Shown one piece after another: positions 29,356 through 36,733 of a DNA stretch of 64,000 bases; within the stretch, counting starts at the first letter, position 1; every line of letters starts with the position of its first letter. Below the pieces are notes generated by a model. It saw nothing but the letters and a program-made list of their open reading frames with translations, was not told the DNA's origin and searched no databases. Made by a program: the position numbers and the translations under genes. The DNA comes from Clostridiales bacterium 38-18. GTDB lineage: Bacteria > Bacillota > Clostridia > Peptostreptococcales > Acidaminobacteraceae. The DNA lies in NCBI GenBank assembly GCA_001897605.1, contig MKTL01000006.1, forward strand, positions 39,780 to 103,779, given 5' to 3'.

Positions 29356-30087
29356 ATGAAACATATAAAACATGAAAACATGGGAAAGAGTGATTTGGGG
29401 TGGTTGAAGAGCTTATTTCATTTCTCGTTTGCCGACTACTATAACCCCCAGAATATGCAGTTTGGAATGCTTCGAGTCGTAAACGACGATCTTGTAGCAC
29501 CTAACAAGGGGTTTGAACTGCATCCGCATAGAGACATGGAGATCATCTCATATGTTGTTGAAGGCGAGTTGACACATGCAGACAGTATGGGCAATCAAAG
29601 AACCCTTAAACGTGGTGAAGTACAATACATGAGTGCAGGGAAAGGCGTCTTACACAGTGAACATAATCGAGGCAACGAGACATTGAGATTTCTTCAGATA
29701 TGGATCTTACCAGATCAAAAGGGACATCAGCCTCAATATGGCGATCGTCAATTGGAGTGGTCTCAAAGAGTAAATCACTGGCTAAAGTTAGCTGAAGGTA
29801 AATCTTCAAGTGAAGAAAGTCAATTTGAAAATGCAATCATTAACAGTGATGTCATATCGCTTAATCAAGACGCAAATCTATATGTTACTGAGCTACATGC
29901 GCCGAATCATCATACTCTGAACATACAAAAGGGCAGAATGGCATATCTGATTTTAATAGAGGGTGAGGTACAACTAAATGATGTAGATTTAAGAACCAGA
30001 GATGCAGTTGAGCTAACTGAAGAAACCGTCGTAATTAAAACAAATTCAAAAGCGCATATCCTTTTAATCGAATTGGCGAAAAACTAA
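29356..30087 (+). CDS. Pirin-family protein
   Basis: This protein (about 243 residues) is a double-cupin pirin of the YhhW/quercetinase-like type. The metal-binding residues H56 and H58 (HPH motif) and H100 and E102 (HSE motif) are all present, as is the MSAGKGVLHSE segment. Pirins bind iron and act as redox-sensitive regulators or quercetin dioxygenases; which applies here is unknown. The ATG at 29356 is chosen because GAAAGGA lies 6 bases upstream; a TTG five codons earlier overlaps that site. A nitroreductase gene follows. Confidence 0.92.
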   Translation: MKHIKHENMGKSDLGWLKSLFHFSFADYYNPQNMQFGMLRVVNDDLVAPNKGFELHPHRDMEIISYVVEGELTHADSMGNQRTLKRGEVQYMSAGKGVLHSEHNRGNETLRFLQIWILPDQKGHQPQYGDRQLEWSQRVNHWLKLAEGKSSSEESQFENAIINSDVISLNQDANLYVTELHAPNHHTLNIQKGRMAYLILIEGEVQLNDVDLRTRDAVELTEETVVIKTNSKAHILLIELAKN

Positions 30088-30135
30088 TTTGTTCGATTAG
30101 AGGTTATAATAATTAAAATAAAAATTATGATTTAG

Positions 30136-30148
30136 CGTCAGAATGACG
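30136..30148. promoter_or_regulatory. Dyad ahead of the nitroreductase gene
   Basis: A short dyad CGTCA-GAA-TGACG lies about 25 bases downstream of a TATAAT at 30105-30110, which may be the -10 box for the nitroreductase gene. It could be an operator or simply a chance dyad. Confidence 0.35.
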
Positions 30149-30170
30149 TAAGAGGAAAGGAATTAAGAGT

Positions 30171-30791
30171 ATGAGTCAGTTTATGGAAGTTGTAAAGAGC
30201 AGAAGATCTGCAAATAAGTTTTTAGAGGGCATTCAAATACCTAGAGAAGATTTCGAATCTATTTTTAAAGATTTGTCGTTAGCACCATCGGCGTTCAATT
30301 TACAACACGCTAACTACTATGTTGTGGAGGATCGAGCAAAGATGGACGAGGTCTTCGAGGATGCATTTAAGCAATACAAAATTAAGACAGCTTCTGCTGT
30401 TATCATCGTTACTGGCGATAAATTGGCTTACCAATCCGCAGATAAAATCTATGAAGGATCTAGAATGCTTGGCATTTTAGACCAGGTGGAATACAATATG
30501 ATGATTGAGATGATCAATAATCTATACGAGAGCTGGGGCGATACCTTCAGACACGATGAAGCGATTAGAAATGCTTCACTTTCTGCGATGCTTTTTATGC
30601 TTTTAGCAAAGGAAAAGGGCTGGGACACCTGTCCTATGATCTACTTTGACAAGGACAAAATCAGCAAGACGCTTAATCTACCTGAAAATGAAGTGCCATC
30701 ACTGATGATCACCATCGGTAAAATGGATCAAAAAAGCGATCGTATAAGAGGCTATAGAAAACCAATGGCAGAGTTTGTGAGATTTGTGTAG
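30171..30791 (+). CDS. Nitroreductase-family protein
   Basis: This 206-residue FMN-dependent oxidoreductase has the N-terminal V-K-S-R-R-S-A-N-K-F segment, the APSAFNLQ motif that binds FMN, and the L-L-A-K-E-K-G-W-D-T-C-P-M stretch near the C-terminal third. These match the NfnB/YodC-like nitroreductase family. Its natural substrate could be a quinone, enone or nitro compound. Adjacent pirin and redox genes suggest a role in electrophile or redox stress; this is inference. Confidence 0.9.
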   Translation: MSQFMEVVKSRRSANKFLEGIQIPREDFESIFKDLSLAPSAFNLQHANYYVVEDRAKMDEVFEDAFKQYKIKTASAVIIVTGDKLAYQSADKIYEGSRMLGILDQVEYNMMIEMINNLYESWGDTFRHDEAIRNASLSAMLFMLLAKEKGWDTCPMIYFDKDKISKTLNLPENEVPSLMITIGKMDQKSDRIRGYRKPMAEFVRFV

Positions 30792-30802
30792 ATATATAGT
30801 GA

Positions 30803-30872
30803 GAAAGAATATATTAGAAAGAATATATATGAAAGAATATAGAAGAAAGAATATATAAGAAAGAATATATTA
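30803..30872. repeat. 14-bp tandem repeat, five copies
   Basis: Five consecutive 14-base units beginning GAAAGAATAT start at 30803, 30817, 30831, 30845 and 30859. Only the last four bases vary. A sixth, partial unit runs into the left arm of the terminator. Confidence 0.92.
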
Positions 30873-30873
30873 G

Positions 30874-30914
30874 AAAGGACCAAGCTACTAAGATTAAGTA
30901 GCTTGGTCCTTTTC
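30874..30914 (+). terminator. Terminator of the nitroreductase gene
   Basis: A 16-bp perfect stem (AAAGGACCAAGCTACT and its complement) with a 7-base loop ends in TTTTC. The next gene is convergent, so it may serve both directions. Confidence 0.88.
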
Positions 30915-30998
30915 GTTGTTATTGATATCTTTAATTATGAATATGAATCTTGAATTGAATCGGTCATCTATCATTGTCTATGCTTGTATTTAGGCAAG

Positions 30999-31637
30999 TT
31001 ACTTCTTGATGGTTATCGGCTCTTCAGGTGTATAGCCATTTCTTTCTATTGTAATGCTTTTAATTACTACTGGTTCTAAAGGCTTATCGTCTTTATCCTT
31101 TGGAACCGTTGCAATCCTATCTACGACTTCTAAACCCTCAGTGACGAATCCAAACGCAGCATAATCACCATCCAGCGTTGCAACATCCGCATGCATGATA
31201 AAGAATTGAGAGCCAGCAGTATCATTATCTCTAGCTCTTGCCATGGAGATTACGCCCTTTGTATGGTTGAGACCATTGGCAAAGCCATTATTACTAAACT
31301 CGCCCTTAATCGCGTAGCCTGGACCACCAAGACCATTACCATCGGGGTCACCCCCTTGGATCATGAAGTTTTCAATAACCCTGTGGAAGGTTAAACCATC
31401 ATAAAAGCCACTCTCTGCAAGACTGATAAAATTATTTACCGTGTTGGGTGCGACCTCTGGTAGTAAGCAAACGGTCATAGTTTCGCCACTGTCCATTGTT
31501 ATAATGGCTTGAGGGTGTGTCGTGATATCGACCGTTGTGATATCAAATGGTTCAGTTTCAACTGGACTAGAACAGCCTGTGAAAAGCGTCGCAAGTATTC
31601 CCGTCAAAACAAGTGTTTTAAGTCTTTTAAGCTTCAT
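30999..31637 (-). CDS. Cyclophilin-type peptidyl-prolyl isomerase lipoprotein
   Basis: This 212-residue exported lipoprotein (lipobox LFTGC, about 18-22) has a cyclophilin domain that catalyses proline cis-trans isomerisation in secreted proteins. The FHRVIENFMIQGGDPDGNG core, the G-V-I-S-M-A-R segment and GSQFFI are typical. The tryptophan position of human cyclophilin is not conserved, as usual in small bacterial forms. It is transcribed toward the nitroreductase terminator, with AGGAGG ahead of its start. Confidence 0.93.
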   Translation of the reverse strand: MKLKRLKTLVLTGILATLFTGCSSPVETEPFDITTVDITTHPQAIITMDSGETMTVCLLPEVAPNTVNNFISLAESGFYDGLTFHRVIENFMIQGGDPDGNGLGGPGYAIKGEFSNNGFANGLNHTKGVISMARARDNDTAGSQFFIMHADVATLDGDYAAFGFVTEGLEVVDRIATVPKDKDDKPLEPVVIKSITIERNGYTPEEPITIKK

Positions 31638-31746
31638 AAATGCCTCCTATTGATTACGTCTTATATTATATCAGATACTAATCAAAAATTAATTTTATTA
31701 AATAAAATTTATGATATAATAATTCAAATTCATTTGGAGGGTGTAG

Positions 31747-32388
31747 ATGTCTTGTAAAAAAGTATTTTGGGAAAATCCATATTTGACTGAGCTGTCGACT
31801 ACTATAACATCTGTTATGGGAGATACAATTACGGTATCCGAGACGATCTTTTATGCTTTTTCAGGTGGACAGCAGTCGGATAGCGGTACGATTGGTACTT
31901 ATGAAGTAATTGAGGCTTCAAAGGTTGGAAAGGAAATCTATTATAAACTAATACCAGAGCACAGGCTCCGTTCTGGCGAGAGCGTTCATATGATCATCGA
32001 TTGGGAAAAAAGATATCGACTCATGCGGCTTCACTTTGCAGCAGAGCTGGTTTTAGAATGGGTGTATCAAAATTATGGTCATCCTGAAAAGGTAGGTGCT
32101 AACATCAGCGAGGATAAGGCGAGAGTAGATTTTAAATGGGATGGGAATATCAATTTGATCTTTCCAGCCTTAGAGGCAGCCTTAAAGCGATTAATACATG
32201 AAAATCATGAAATTACAAGTGCCTTTAGTGATCCAGAAAGTGAACAAAGATATTGGAAGATACTAGGCTTTAGTCAAGTGCCATGTGGCGGAACGCATAT
32301 AAAAGCAACAGGAGAAATAGGCGATGTAAAGCTAAGCCGTCGAAACATAGGTGGAGGAAAAGAACGCATTGAAATAACGTTAAAATAG
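31747..32388 (+). CDS. AlaX-like alanyl-tRNA editing protein
   Basis: This 213-residue stand-alone homologue of the AlaRS editing domain would deacylate mischarged tRNA(Ala). The FSGGQQSDSG element near 38-47 and the zinc-site CGGTH (C180, H184) are intact. The first half of the zinc site, normally HxxxH, reads HFAAE (H96, E100), so glutamate replaces the second histidine. That variant may be subfamily-specific or may change activity. It begins a run of three closely spaced same-strand genes and is preceded by GGAGG. Confidence 0.85.
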   Translation: MSCKKVFWENPYLTELSTTITSVMGDTITVSETIFYAFSGGQQSDSGTIGTYEVIEASKVGKEIYYKLIPEHRLRSGESVHMIIDWEKRYRLMRLHFAAELVLEWVYQNYGHPEKVGANISEDKARVDFKWDGNINLIFPALEAALKRLIHENHEITSAFSDPESEQRYWKILGFSQVPCGGTHIKATGEIGDVKLSRRNIGGGKERIEITLK

Positions 32389-32396
32389 GAGGCAAT

Positions 32397-32948
32397 ATGA
32401 AGCTAGTCATTATAATAGGAAATGCCGCAGTTGGAAAGATGACGGTTGGACAAGAGCTAATGAAAATAACGGATCTAAGACTGTTTCATAATCATATGAC
32501 CATTGAGCCAATCATTGAAATTTTCGGTTATTTTAACGGAAGGGCAATAAGTCGTTTGAGAAGAGTGATTTTTGAGGAGTTTGCAGAGTCCAATCTATAC
32601 GGAATGATATTTACGTTTATGTGGGCATTTGATCAACCCTCTGATTGGGAAGCTGTAAAGCAAATCACAGATCTATTTGAAGCCAAGGGAGGAGAAGTCT
32701 ACTATGTAGAGCTCGTCACTAATAAGGAAGAACGGCTTAGAAGAAATGTAACAGAAAACCGACTTGCAAACAAGGCTTCTAAGCGCGATATTAGAGGCTC
32801 AGAATTGCGTCTTCACAAAGACGATGAAATCTATAGACTTGAAAGCTTTGAGGGTGAAATGACCTTTGAACATTATATGAAGATTGATAATACAAACGTG
32901 GCGCCAGAGGAGGTTGCTGAGATCATTAAAAACCAGTTTAATTTATAA
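32397..32948 (+). CDS. P-loop nucleotide kinase-like protein
   Basis: This 183-residue protein has a P-loop at residues 8-15 (GNAAVGKM) followed by T16. The usual Ser/Thr after the lysine is methionine, with threonine shifted one place. The rest, including the R-R-N-V-T-E-N-R-L lid-like arginines, resembles small-molecule kinases of the adenylate/shikimate kinase type. The substrate is unknown. It starts 8 bases after the AlaX-like gene, and the GNAT gene follows after 14 bases, so the three form one unit. Confidence 0.75.
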   Translation: MKLVIIIGNAAVGKMTVGQELMKITDLRLFHNHMTIEPIIEIFGYFNGRAISRLRRVIFEEFAESNLYGMIFTFMWAFDQPSDWEAVKQITDLFEAKGGEVYYVELVTNKEERLRRNVTENRLANKASKRDIRGSELRLHKDDEIYRLESFEGEMTFEHYMKIDNTNVAPEEVAEIIKNQFNL

Positions 32949-32962
32949 AATGGAGGCGTTAT

Positions 32963-33442
32963 ATGGAAAATTCAATTTTAGATAAAATTATTCAAACGAC
33001 GGATGCAAGGTTAATTGCCAAGTTAAATAAAGATGTCCAAACGCTCCATCATGAAATAGAGCCGGATTTGTTTAAGCCCTTTAATGAATCTGAAATGAGT
33101 CATTGCTTTGAAGAGATGCTCAGCTTAGTGGGTGTGGCGGGTTATGTGGTGTTTCATGGTGATGCGCCTGCAGGGTATATGCTAACCAGTAGAAAAACCT
33201 CTGACGAAACGCCATTTAAGTTTAGAACAGATACGCTTCATATCGATCAGATTTGTGTTGAGAGTCGTTTTAAAGGCTTGGGACTCGGTAAAAAACTAGT
33301 GGACCATGCTAAGGCAATAGCCAGAGACAACAACATTCCCAGGGTGGAGATGAATTTTTGGTCTCAAAATGCTAACTCTGGTGAATTCTTCTCACACGAA
33401 GGCTTTAAAGTGTTTAATGAACGTATGGTATTTAAGCTATAA
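32963..33442 (+). CDS. GNAT-family N-acetyltransferase
   Basis: This 159-residue acetyltransferase has a GNAT core: the beta-4 strand L-H-I-D-Q-I-C-V and the acetyl-CoA pyrophosphate loop R-F-K-G-L-G-L-G-K-K-L at about 106-116. The C-terminal N-F-W-S-Q-N-A-N segment with hydrophobic F-F-S-H-E-G-F is also typical. The acceptor is unknown. It is the last gene of the AlaX-like / P-loop / GNAT cluster. Confidence 0.88.
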   Translation: MENSILDKIIQTTDARLIAKLNKDVQTLHHEIEPDLFKPFNESEMSHCFEEMLSLVGVAGYVVFHGDAPAGYMLTSRKTSDETPFKFRTDTLHIDQICVESRFKGLGLGKKLVDHAKAIARDNNIPRVEMNFWSQNANSGEFFSHEGFKVFNERMVFKL

Positions 33443-33469
33443 AAAAAGAGATGTATAAGCATACATCTC
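33441..33469 (-). terminator. Terminator for the minus-strand antitoxin-like gene
   Basis: An 8-bp stem (GAGATGTA and complement) is followed, on the minus strand, by seven U residues. It may also halt + strand transcripts from the GNAT gene, but there is no T-run on that side. Confidence 0.75.
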
Positions 33470-33479
33470 AAGGCAGTAA

Positions 33480-33704
33480 TTACATCATCCGCTCAACTTC
33501 AGCGGCGTAGTCGTCTACCCAACTGGACGCTTCGTAGGTAGAGAGCTGGATTAGAAAGCTAGGTTTACCTTTGTCTGTAACTGCGATGACATCTGCACCA
33601 CTGTTTCTTTCAAGCATTAGACTTCTGAATGTAGCTGGGTTCCCGCTAGCTAGGTCGATACATTCCATCAAAGCTTCGAAACTGACAGTTCTTAAACCGG
33701 TCAT
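33480..33704 (-). CDS. Small Phd/YefM-like protein, no toxin adjacent
   Basis: This 74-residue protein has a segment V-I-A-V-T-D-K-G-K-P-S-F-L-I-Q-L-S-T-Y-E at about 38-57 that resembles the strand-turn-strand core of Phd/YefM antitoxins (…V-x-x-x-G-K-P-x-x-x-L…). AAGGAGG lies 7 bases before the ATG, so it is very likely translated. No RelE, Doc or other toxin gene is next to it. It may be an orphan antitoxin or an unrelated small protein. Confidence 0.6.
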   Translation of the reverse strand: MTGLRTVSFEALMECIDLASGNPATFRSLMLERNSGADVIAVTDKGKPSFLIQLSTYEASSWVDDYAAEVERMM

Positions 33705-33891
33705 AGCGACGCCTCCTTAATATTTAGTTGTGCTATACTTAGTATATGCCTAATTTGACAAAAATTAAACAGTTTAGCCATTAATTTTTCAACTAGCAGT
33801 TGCTAAAGACTTACCTTTTCTTTAATCGTTTTTTAAGAAATAGCCTATATAATGGAAAAGACATAAAAACAACATAGAACTAGGAGGCAAT

Positions 33892-34485
33892 ATGTGGTTA
33901 CATAAGTTAAACAAGCTCAAACCGATTTTGGCAATTATCATCATGGGGTATCTTTTGTTTCTCACCTTAAATGGATGCAAAGCGCAGCCAAATCCTATAT
34001 TTATCGATGGCTCAGAGGCGATACTGGATTTGAACAGTAAGACGATCACCTATGAAGGCAGTAAATATCAGTACCAAGCGGATGAAACATCAGTAAAGAT
34101 AACGTATCCAAATGGCGTCATGTATGAGAGAGTTTATCAGGGGACAGACTATACCGAATCCATCAGTGATAACACAGATCTCATGGACAACAGTTATTTT
34201 ACTAAAAATGGCTTCTTAACCCCATTTGTCATTATCAATCAAATTTTGGCATATGCGCCAGATACATCCGATGAAAGCACCGATAGTGGCATGCTACCAA
34301 TAATTGGCTTCATCGCTTTAATTATTGGGATAGGTACAACCGCATCACCTAGAACTGCGTGGTACTTGAGATACGGTTGGCACTATAAAGATGCTGAACC
34401 TAGTGAAGCATCACTGATGCTAAACCGCATCGGCGGTGTCGTCACCATTATCGTTAGTGTCGTGATTCTCTTATCGACATTATAA
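33892..34485 (+). CDS. Membrane-anchored protein with conserved C-terminal WYLRYGW motif
   Basis: This 197-residue membrane protein has an N-terminal hydrophobic segment ending in LNGC (possible lipoprotein signal, about 30-33), an extracytoplasmic beta-rich region of about 100 residues, and two hydrophobic segments in the C-terminal part flanking PRTAWYLRYGWHYKDAEPS. That last motif resembles the DUF6199 family found in Firmicutes small membrane proteins; the assignment is from memory of the motif. The function is unknown. AGGAGG precedes the start. Confidence 0.7.
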   Translation: MWLHKLNKLKPILAIIIMGYLLFLTLNGCKAQPNPIFIDGSEAILDLNSKTITYEGSKYQYQADETSVKITYPNGVMYERVYQGTDYTESISDNTDLMDNSYFTKNGFLTPFVIINQILAYAPDTSDESTDSGMLPIIGFIALIIGIGTTASPRTAWYLRYGWHYKDAEPSEASLMLNRIGGVVTIIVSVVILLSTL

Positions 34486-34585
34486 ACTGAGTTGAACTCA
34501 ATATAAACTAAGTCGAATTAAAGTAAAATTAGTCGATTTGAAGTTAATTTAATCGAGTAATAGTAAAATTAGTCAAGCTCAAAAT
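34486..34585. repeat. Degenerate ~20-bp repeat overlapping the end of the FNR-like gene
   Basis: About five imperfect units of roughly 19-21 bases containing AAA(A)TTAGTCGA-like cores run from just after the 33.9 kb gene into the 3' end of the minus-strand FNR-like gene. The last unit is the stop-codon region of that gene itself. Confidence 0.65.
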
Positions 34586-35285
34586 AGGATAGATCCAAAA
34601 GTCTGATCTTCTTTTGATCGACAAACTCTAACACGTTATCTTTAACCAACTGTGAGAGCTTACGACTGATGGTTTCTCTAGTTACTCCGACAAAGTTTGC
34701 CATATCCTCACGGGTCAAGGTCAAAGATAAAACATTACCATGGTTGCCAGACTGCTTATAGAGCTGCTGAATTAAAAACTTCAGTCGTATGTCGGCGTCG
34801 TTTGAGGCGATTGCACCGACGAGCTTTTCAAGTGAGGAGATACGCTCATAAGCAGTGGTTAGGATCGCAAACATCAGGTCCGGGTTTTCCTTTAAAAATG
34901 CATCGAAACGCGACTTAGGAATCGTACAAAGATAGGTTTCTGATGCAGCGACTAGGTCGTATAACGCGGACTCACTTTTTAAAAGAGCTAATTCGCCGAT
35001 ACTATCACCGTCACTGAGGAGATGCAGAATTTGTTCCTTACCATCTTCTTGGGTACTAATCGCTTTAATCAGTCCTTTATTTACTATATATAATCGATCA
35101 AACCAATCGCCCGTTCTCAAGATGATTTCTCCCTTTTTATAGCGACGGCGTTCTATCAATGTGATGATCTCACGGATATGGGCATCATCCAGACCAGCAA
35201 AAAGCGTTACCTTTTTTGCGCAAAGCGTATGCCCGCAGGTAGCGCAACCGTTGATTTGAAATGCTTCAGTAGCAGTGGGGGACAT
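34569..35285 (-). CDS. Crp/Fnr-family regulator with FNR-like cysteine set
   Basis: This transcription regulator (about 238 residues) has a cyclic-nucleotide-like sensor domain, a long dimer helix and a C-terminal winged helix (about 170-235). Cysteines at 14, 17 and 22 plus one at 120 mirror the four [4Fe-4S] ligands of E. coli FNR (20, 23, 29, 122). The recognition helix reads ETISR, the E-x-x-S-R pattern of FNR. It is therefore probably an O2- or NO-sensitive Fe-S regulator. The ATG at 35285 (MSPTATEAF) is chosen because AGGAGG lies 5 bases upstream; a longer in-frame start exists. RIC and flavodiiron protein genes lie nearby. Confidence 0.88.
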   Translation of the reverse strand: MSPTATEAFQINGCATCGHTLCAKKVTLFAGLDDAHIREIITLIERRRYKKGEIILRTGDWFDRLYIVNKGLIKAISTQEDGKEQILHLLSDGDSIGELALLKSESALYDLVAASETYLCTIPKSRFDAFLKENPDLMFAILTTAYERISSLEKLVGAIASNDADIRLKFLIQQLYKQSGNHGNVLSLTLTREDMANFVGVTRETISRKLSQLVKDNVLEFVDQKKIRLLDLSYFELD

Positions 35286-35373
35286 AGGTGCCTCCTTATA
35301 TAATAAAAGTATCAAACTCTACCATTAATTTACTATCTTTCTACCACCATTATACCACAGAGGAGGCTAACAC

Positions 35374-35796
35374 ATGAAACTTGTCAAATCCTATAAGCCA
35401 CTACTTGCATGGTTCCTCACCCTCGTATTGGGGTTGACCGCTGTAGCTGGCATCAGCTCTAAGTTTGAGGTCGATCCCAAAATTGCATCACTTCTGATCA
35501 CCAACACAGTAAGTGTCCTGCTCGTTGGATTGATGCTCATCATCTATCGGACGCAGCGCATCTACTACATCAACTACGTGACCTATAAAGAAGCAGCTGC
35601 TCTAGTTGAAGAGAAACGCAAGCAATTCGCCTATCAACATCTGATGGCGTTTGTGTCAAGTGCAATCTTGTTTGGCATCTACACCCCTATCTCCATCTTC
35701 TTTAAAATACCTATGATGCTGGATGTGGTGGTCTTTGCAGTGCTTCTCGTCTTTACCGCGATTCGCACGGTTCCTTTTAGCATAAAGGACAAATAA
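35374..35796 (+). CDS. Hypothetical four-helix membrane protein
   Basis: This 140-residue protein has four hydrophobic segments (about 11-30, 38-60, 88-108, 113-132) and a basic loop between helices 2 and 3. I recognise no family. It has a GAGGAGG-type site and is divergent from the FNR-like gene, so the two may share a regulatory region of less than 90 bases. A hairpin follows. Confidence 0.75.
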   Translation: MKLVKSYKPLLAWFLTLVLGLTAVAGISSKFEVDPKIASLLITNTVSVLLVGLMLIIYRTQRIYYINYVTYKEAAALVEEKRKQFAYQHLMAFVSSAILFGIYTPISIFFKIPMMLDVVVFAVLLVFTAIRTVPFSIKDK

Positions 35797-35820
35797 AATA
35801 ATATAGAAATAAAAAAAAGA

Positions 35821-35862
35821 ACGCAAAGTGTGAGGCAAATCACATGATGCGTTTTTGTTTTG
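35821..35862 (+). terminator. Hairpin with perfect CRP-like palindrome between 35.4 kb gene and ric
   Basis: An outer stem AACGCA / TGCGTT and an inner stem TGTGA / TCACA are followed by TTTTTGTTTTG, consistent with a terminator. The inner part, TGTGA-N6-TCACA at 35829-35844, is also a perfect CRP-type operator. It lies about 65 bases ahead of the RIC start, so it could be a binding site for the nearby Crp/Fnr-type regulator. The two readings are not exclusive. Confidence 0.55.
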
Positions 35863-35908
35863 TCTTAAAATAAGGATGAAATCAAAATTAACCCTAGGAG
35901 GTATTCAT

Positions 35909-36607
35909 ATGACAAGCACTTATAATGATCTTTCCCAAAAAACGATTGGGCAGGTCGTAACCGAACATCCGGAATTAGTAAAGGTATTTATGGCATACGA
36001 GGTGGACTTTTGTTGTGGCGGCGACCGTTCGCTAGAGGAAGCCGTCATCAGAGACACCGATGATGTAGAAGCTTTAAAAGCAGCGGTTTCGGAAACACTT
36101 GCTACCGCTTTTCAGGTACAGGCAGGTGGCAAAAGCAGATTGCTCTCCACCCTTAGTGACGCTGAACTCATCGATAGAATCATCACCACGCACCACGCTT
36201 ACCTTAAGGAGACACTACCAGAATTATCAAAACTAATCTTTAAACTGCTTGGTGTCCATGGCGAGTCACATCCAGAACTTTATGACGTTCATCGCGTGTT
36301 TGGTACGCTGAAAAACGAACTAGAGAGTCACTTAGTGAAAGAGGAAGTAAAGCTGTTCCCAGCGATGCTCAGAAGGGATGACGACCTTGTCGAATTAATT
36401 TCAACACTTGAAGCTGAGCATGACGGTGCCGGAGATGCTTTGCACGAACTGACAGAGATTACAGATCACTTTAAAGTGCCGAGCGATGGCTGTAAGACGT
36501 ATGCGTTAACTTATGAAATGCTAAAAGAACTGGTATCGGATATGTATCTTCACGTGCATACAGAGAATAATATTTTGTTTAAACGAGTGAGTGAAAAGGT
36601 ATATTAA
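35909..36607 (+). CDS. ric: Iron-sulfur cluster repair di-iron protein (RIC)
   Basis: This cytoplasmic protein (about 232 residues) repairs Fe-S clusters damaged by NO or oxidants. The N-terminal ScdA-type domain has the paired cysteines C35-C36 in DFCCGGDRSL, and a hemerythrin-like domain (about 80-230) has histidines in THHAYLKE, LGVHGESH, LESHLVKEEVKLFP and AEHDGAGD for the di-iron site. The ATG at 35909 follows AGGAGG; an in-frame start 18 codons earlier lacks one. A flavodiiron protein gene follows 126 bases on, giving a nitrosative/oxidative stress pair. Confidence 0.93.
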   Translation: MTSTYNDLSQKTIGQVVTEHPELVKVFMAYEVDFCCGGDRSLEEAVIRDTDDVEALKAAVSETLATAFQVQAGGKSRLLSTLSDAELIDRIITTHHAYLKETLPELSKLIFKLLGVHGESHPELYDVHRVFGTLKNELESHLVKEEVKLFPAMLRRDDDLVELISTLEAEHDGAGDALHELTEITDHFKVPSDGCKTYALTYEMLKELVSDMYLHVHTENNILFKRVSEKVY

Positions 36608-36733
36608 CCATTAGAGGATTCGATAAGTTGTGAACTTTAAAATTTAAAGCGATTAAAAAGCTGATTACAAGTGGTCGTGTGAGAATTTAATTTTAGCAGT
36701 TATACTTAAGCTGTTATTTGAGAGGAGTCTATA

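Noticed and set aside
35829-35844. cAMP-CRP site
   Set aside because: The sequence fits, but the nearby regulator has FNR-type recognition residues and cysteines, and the same bases form a terminator stem, so a cAMP role is not claimed.
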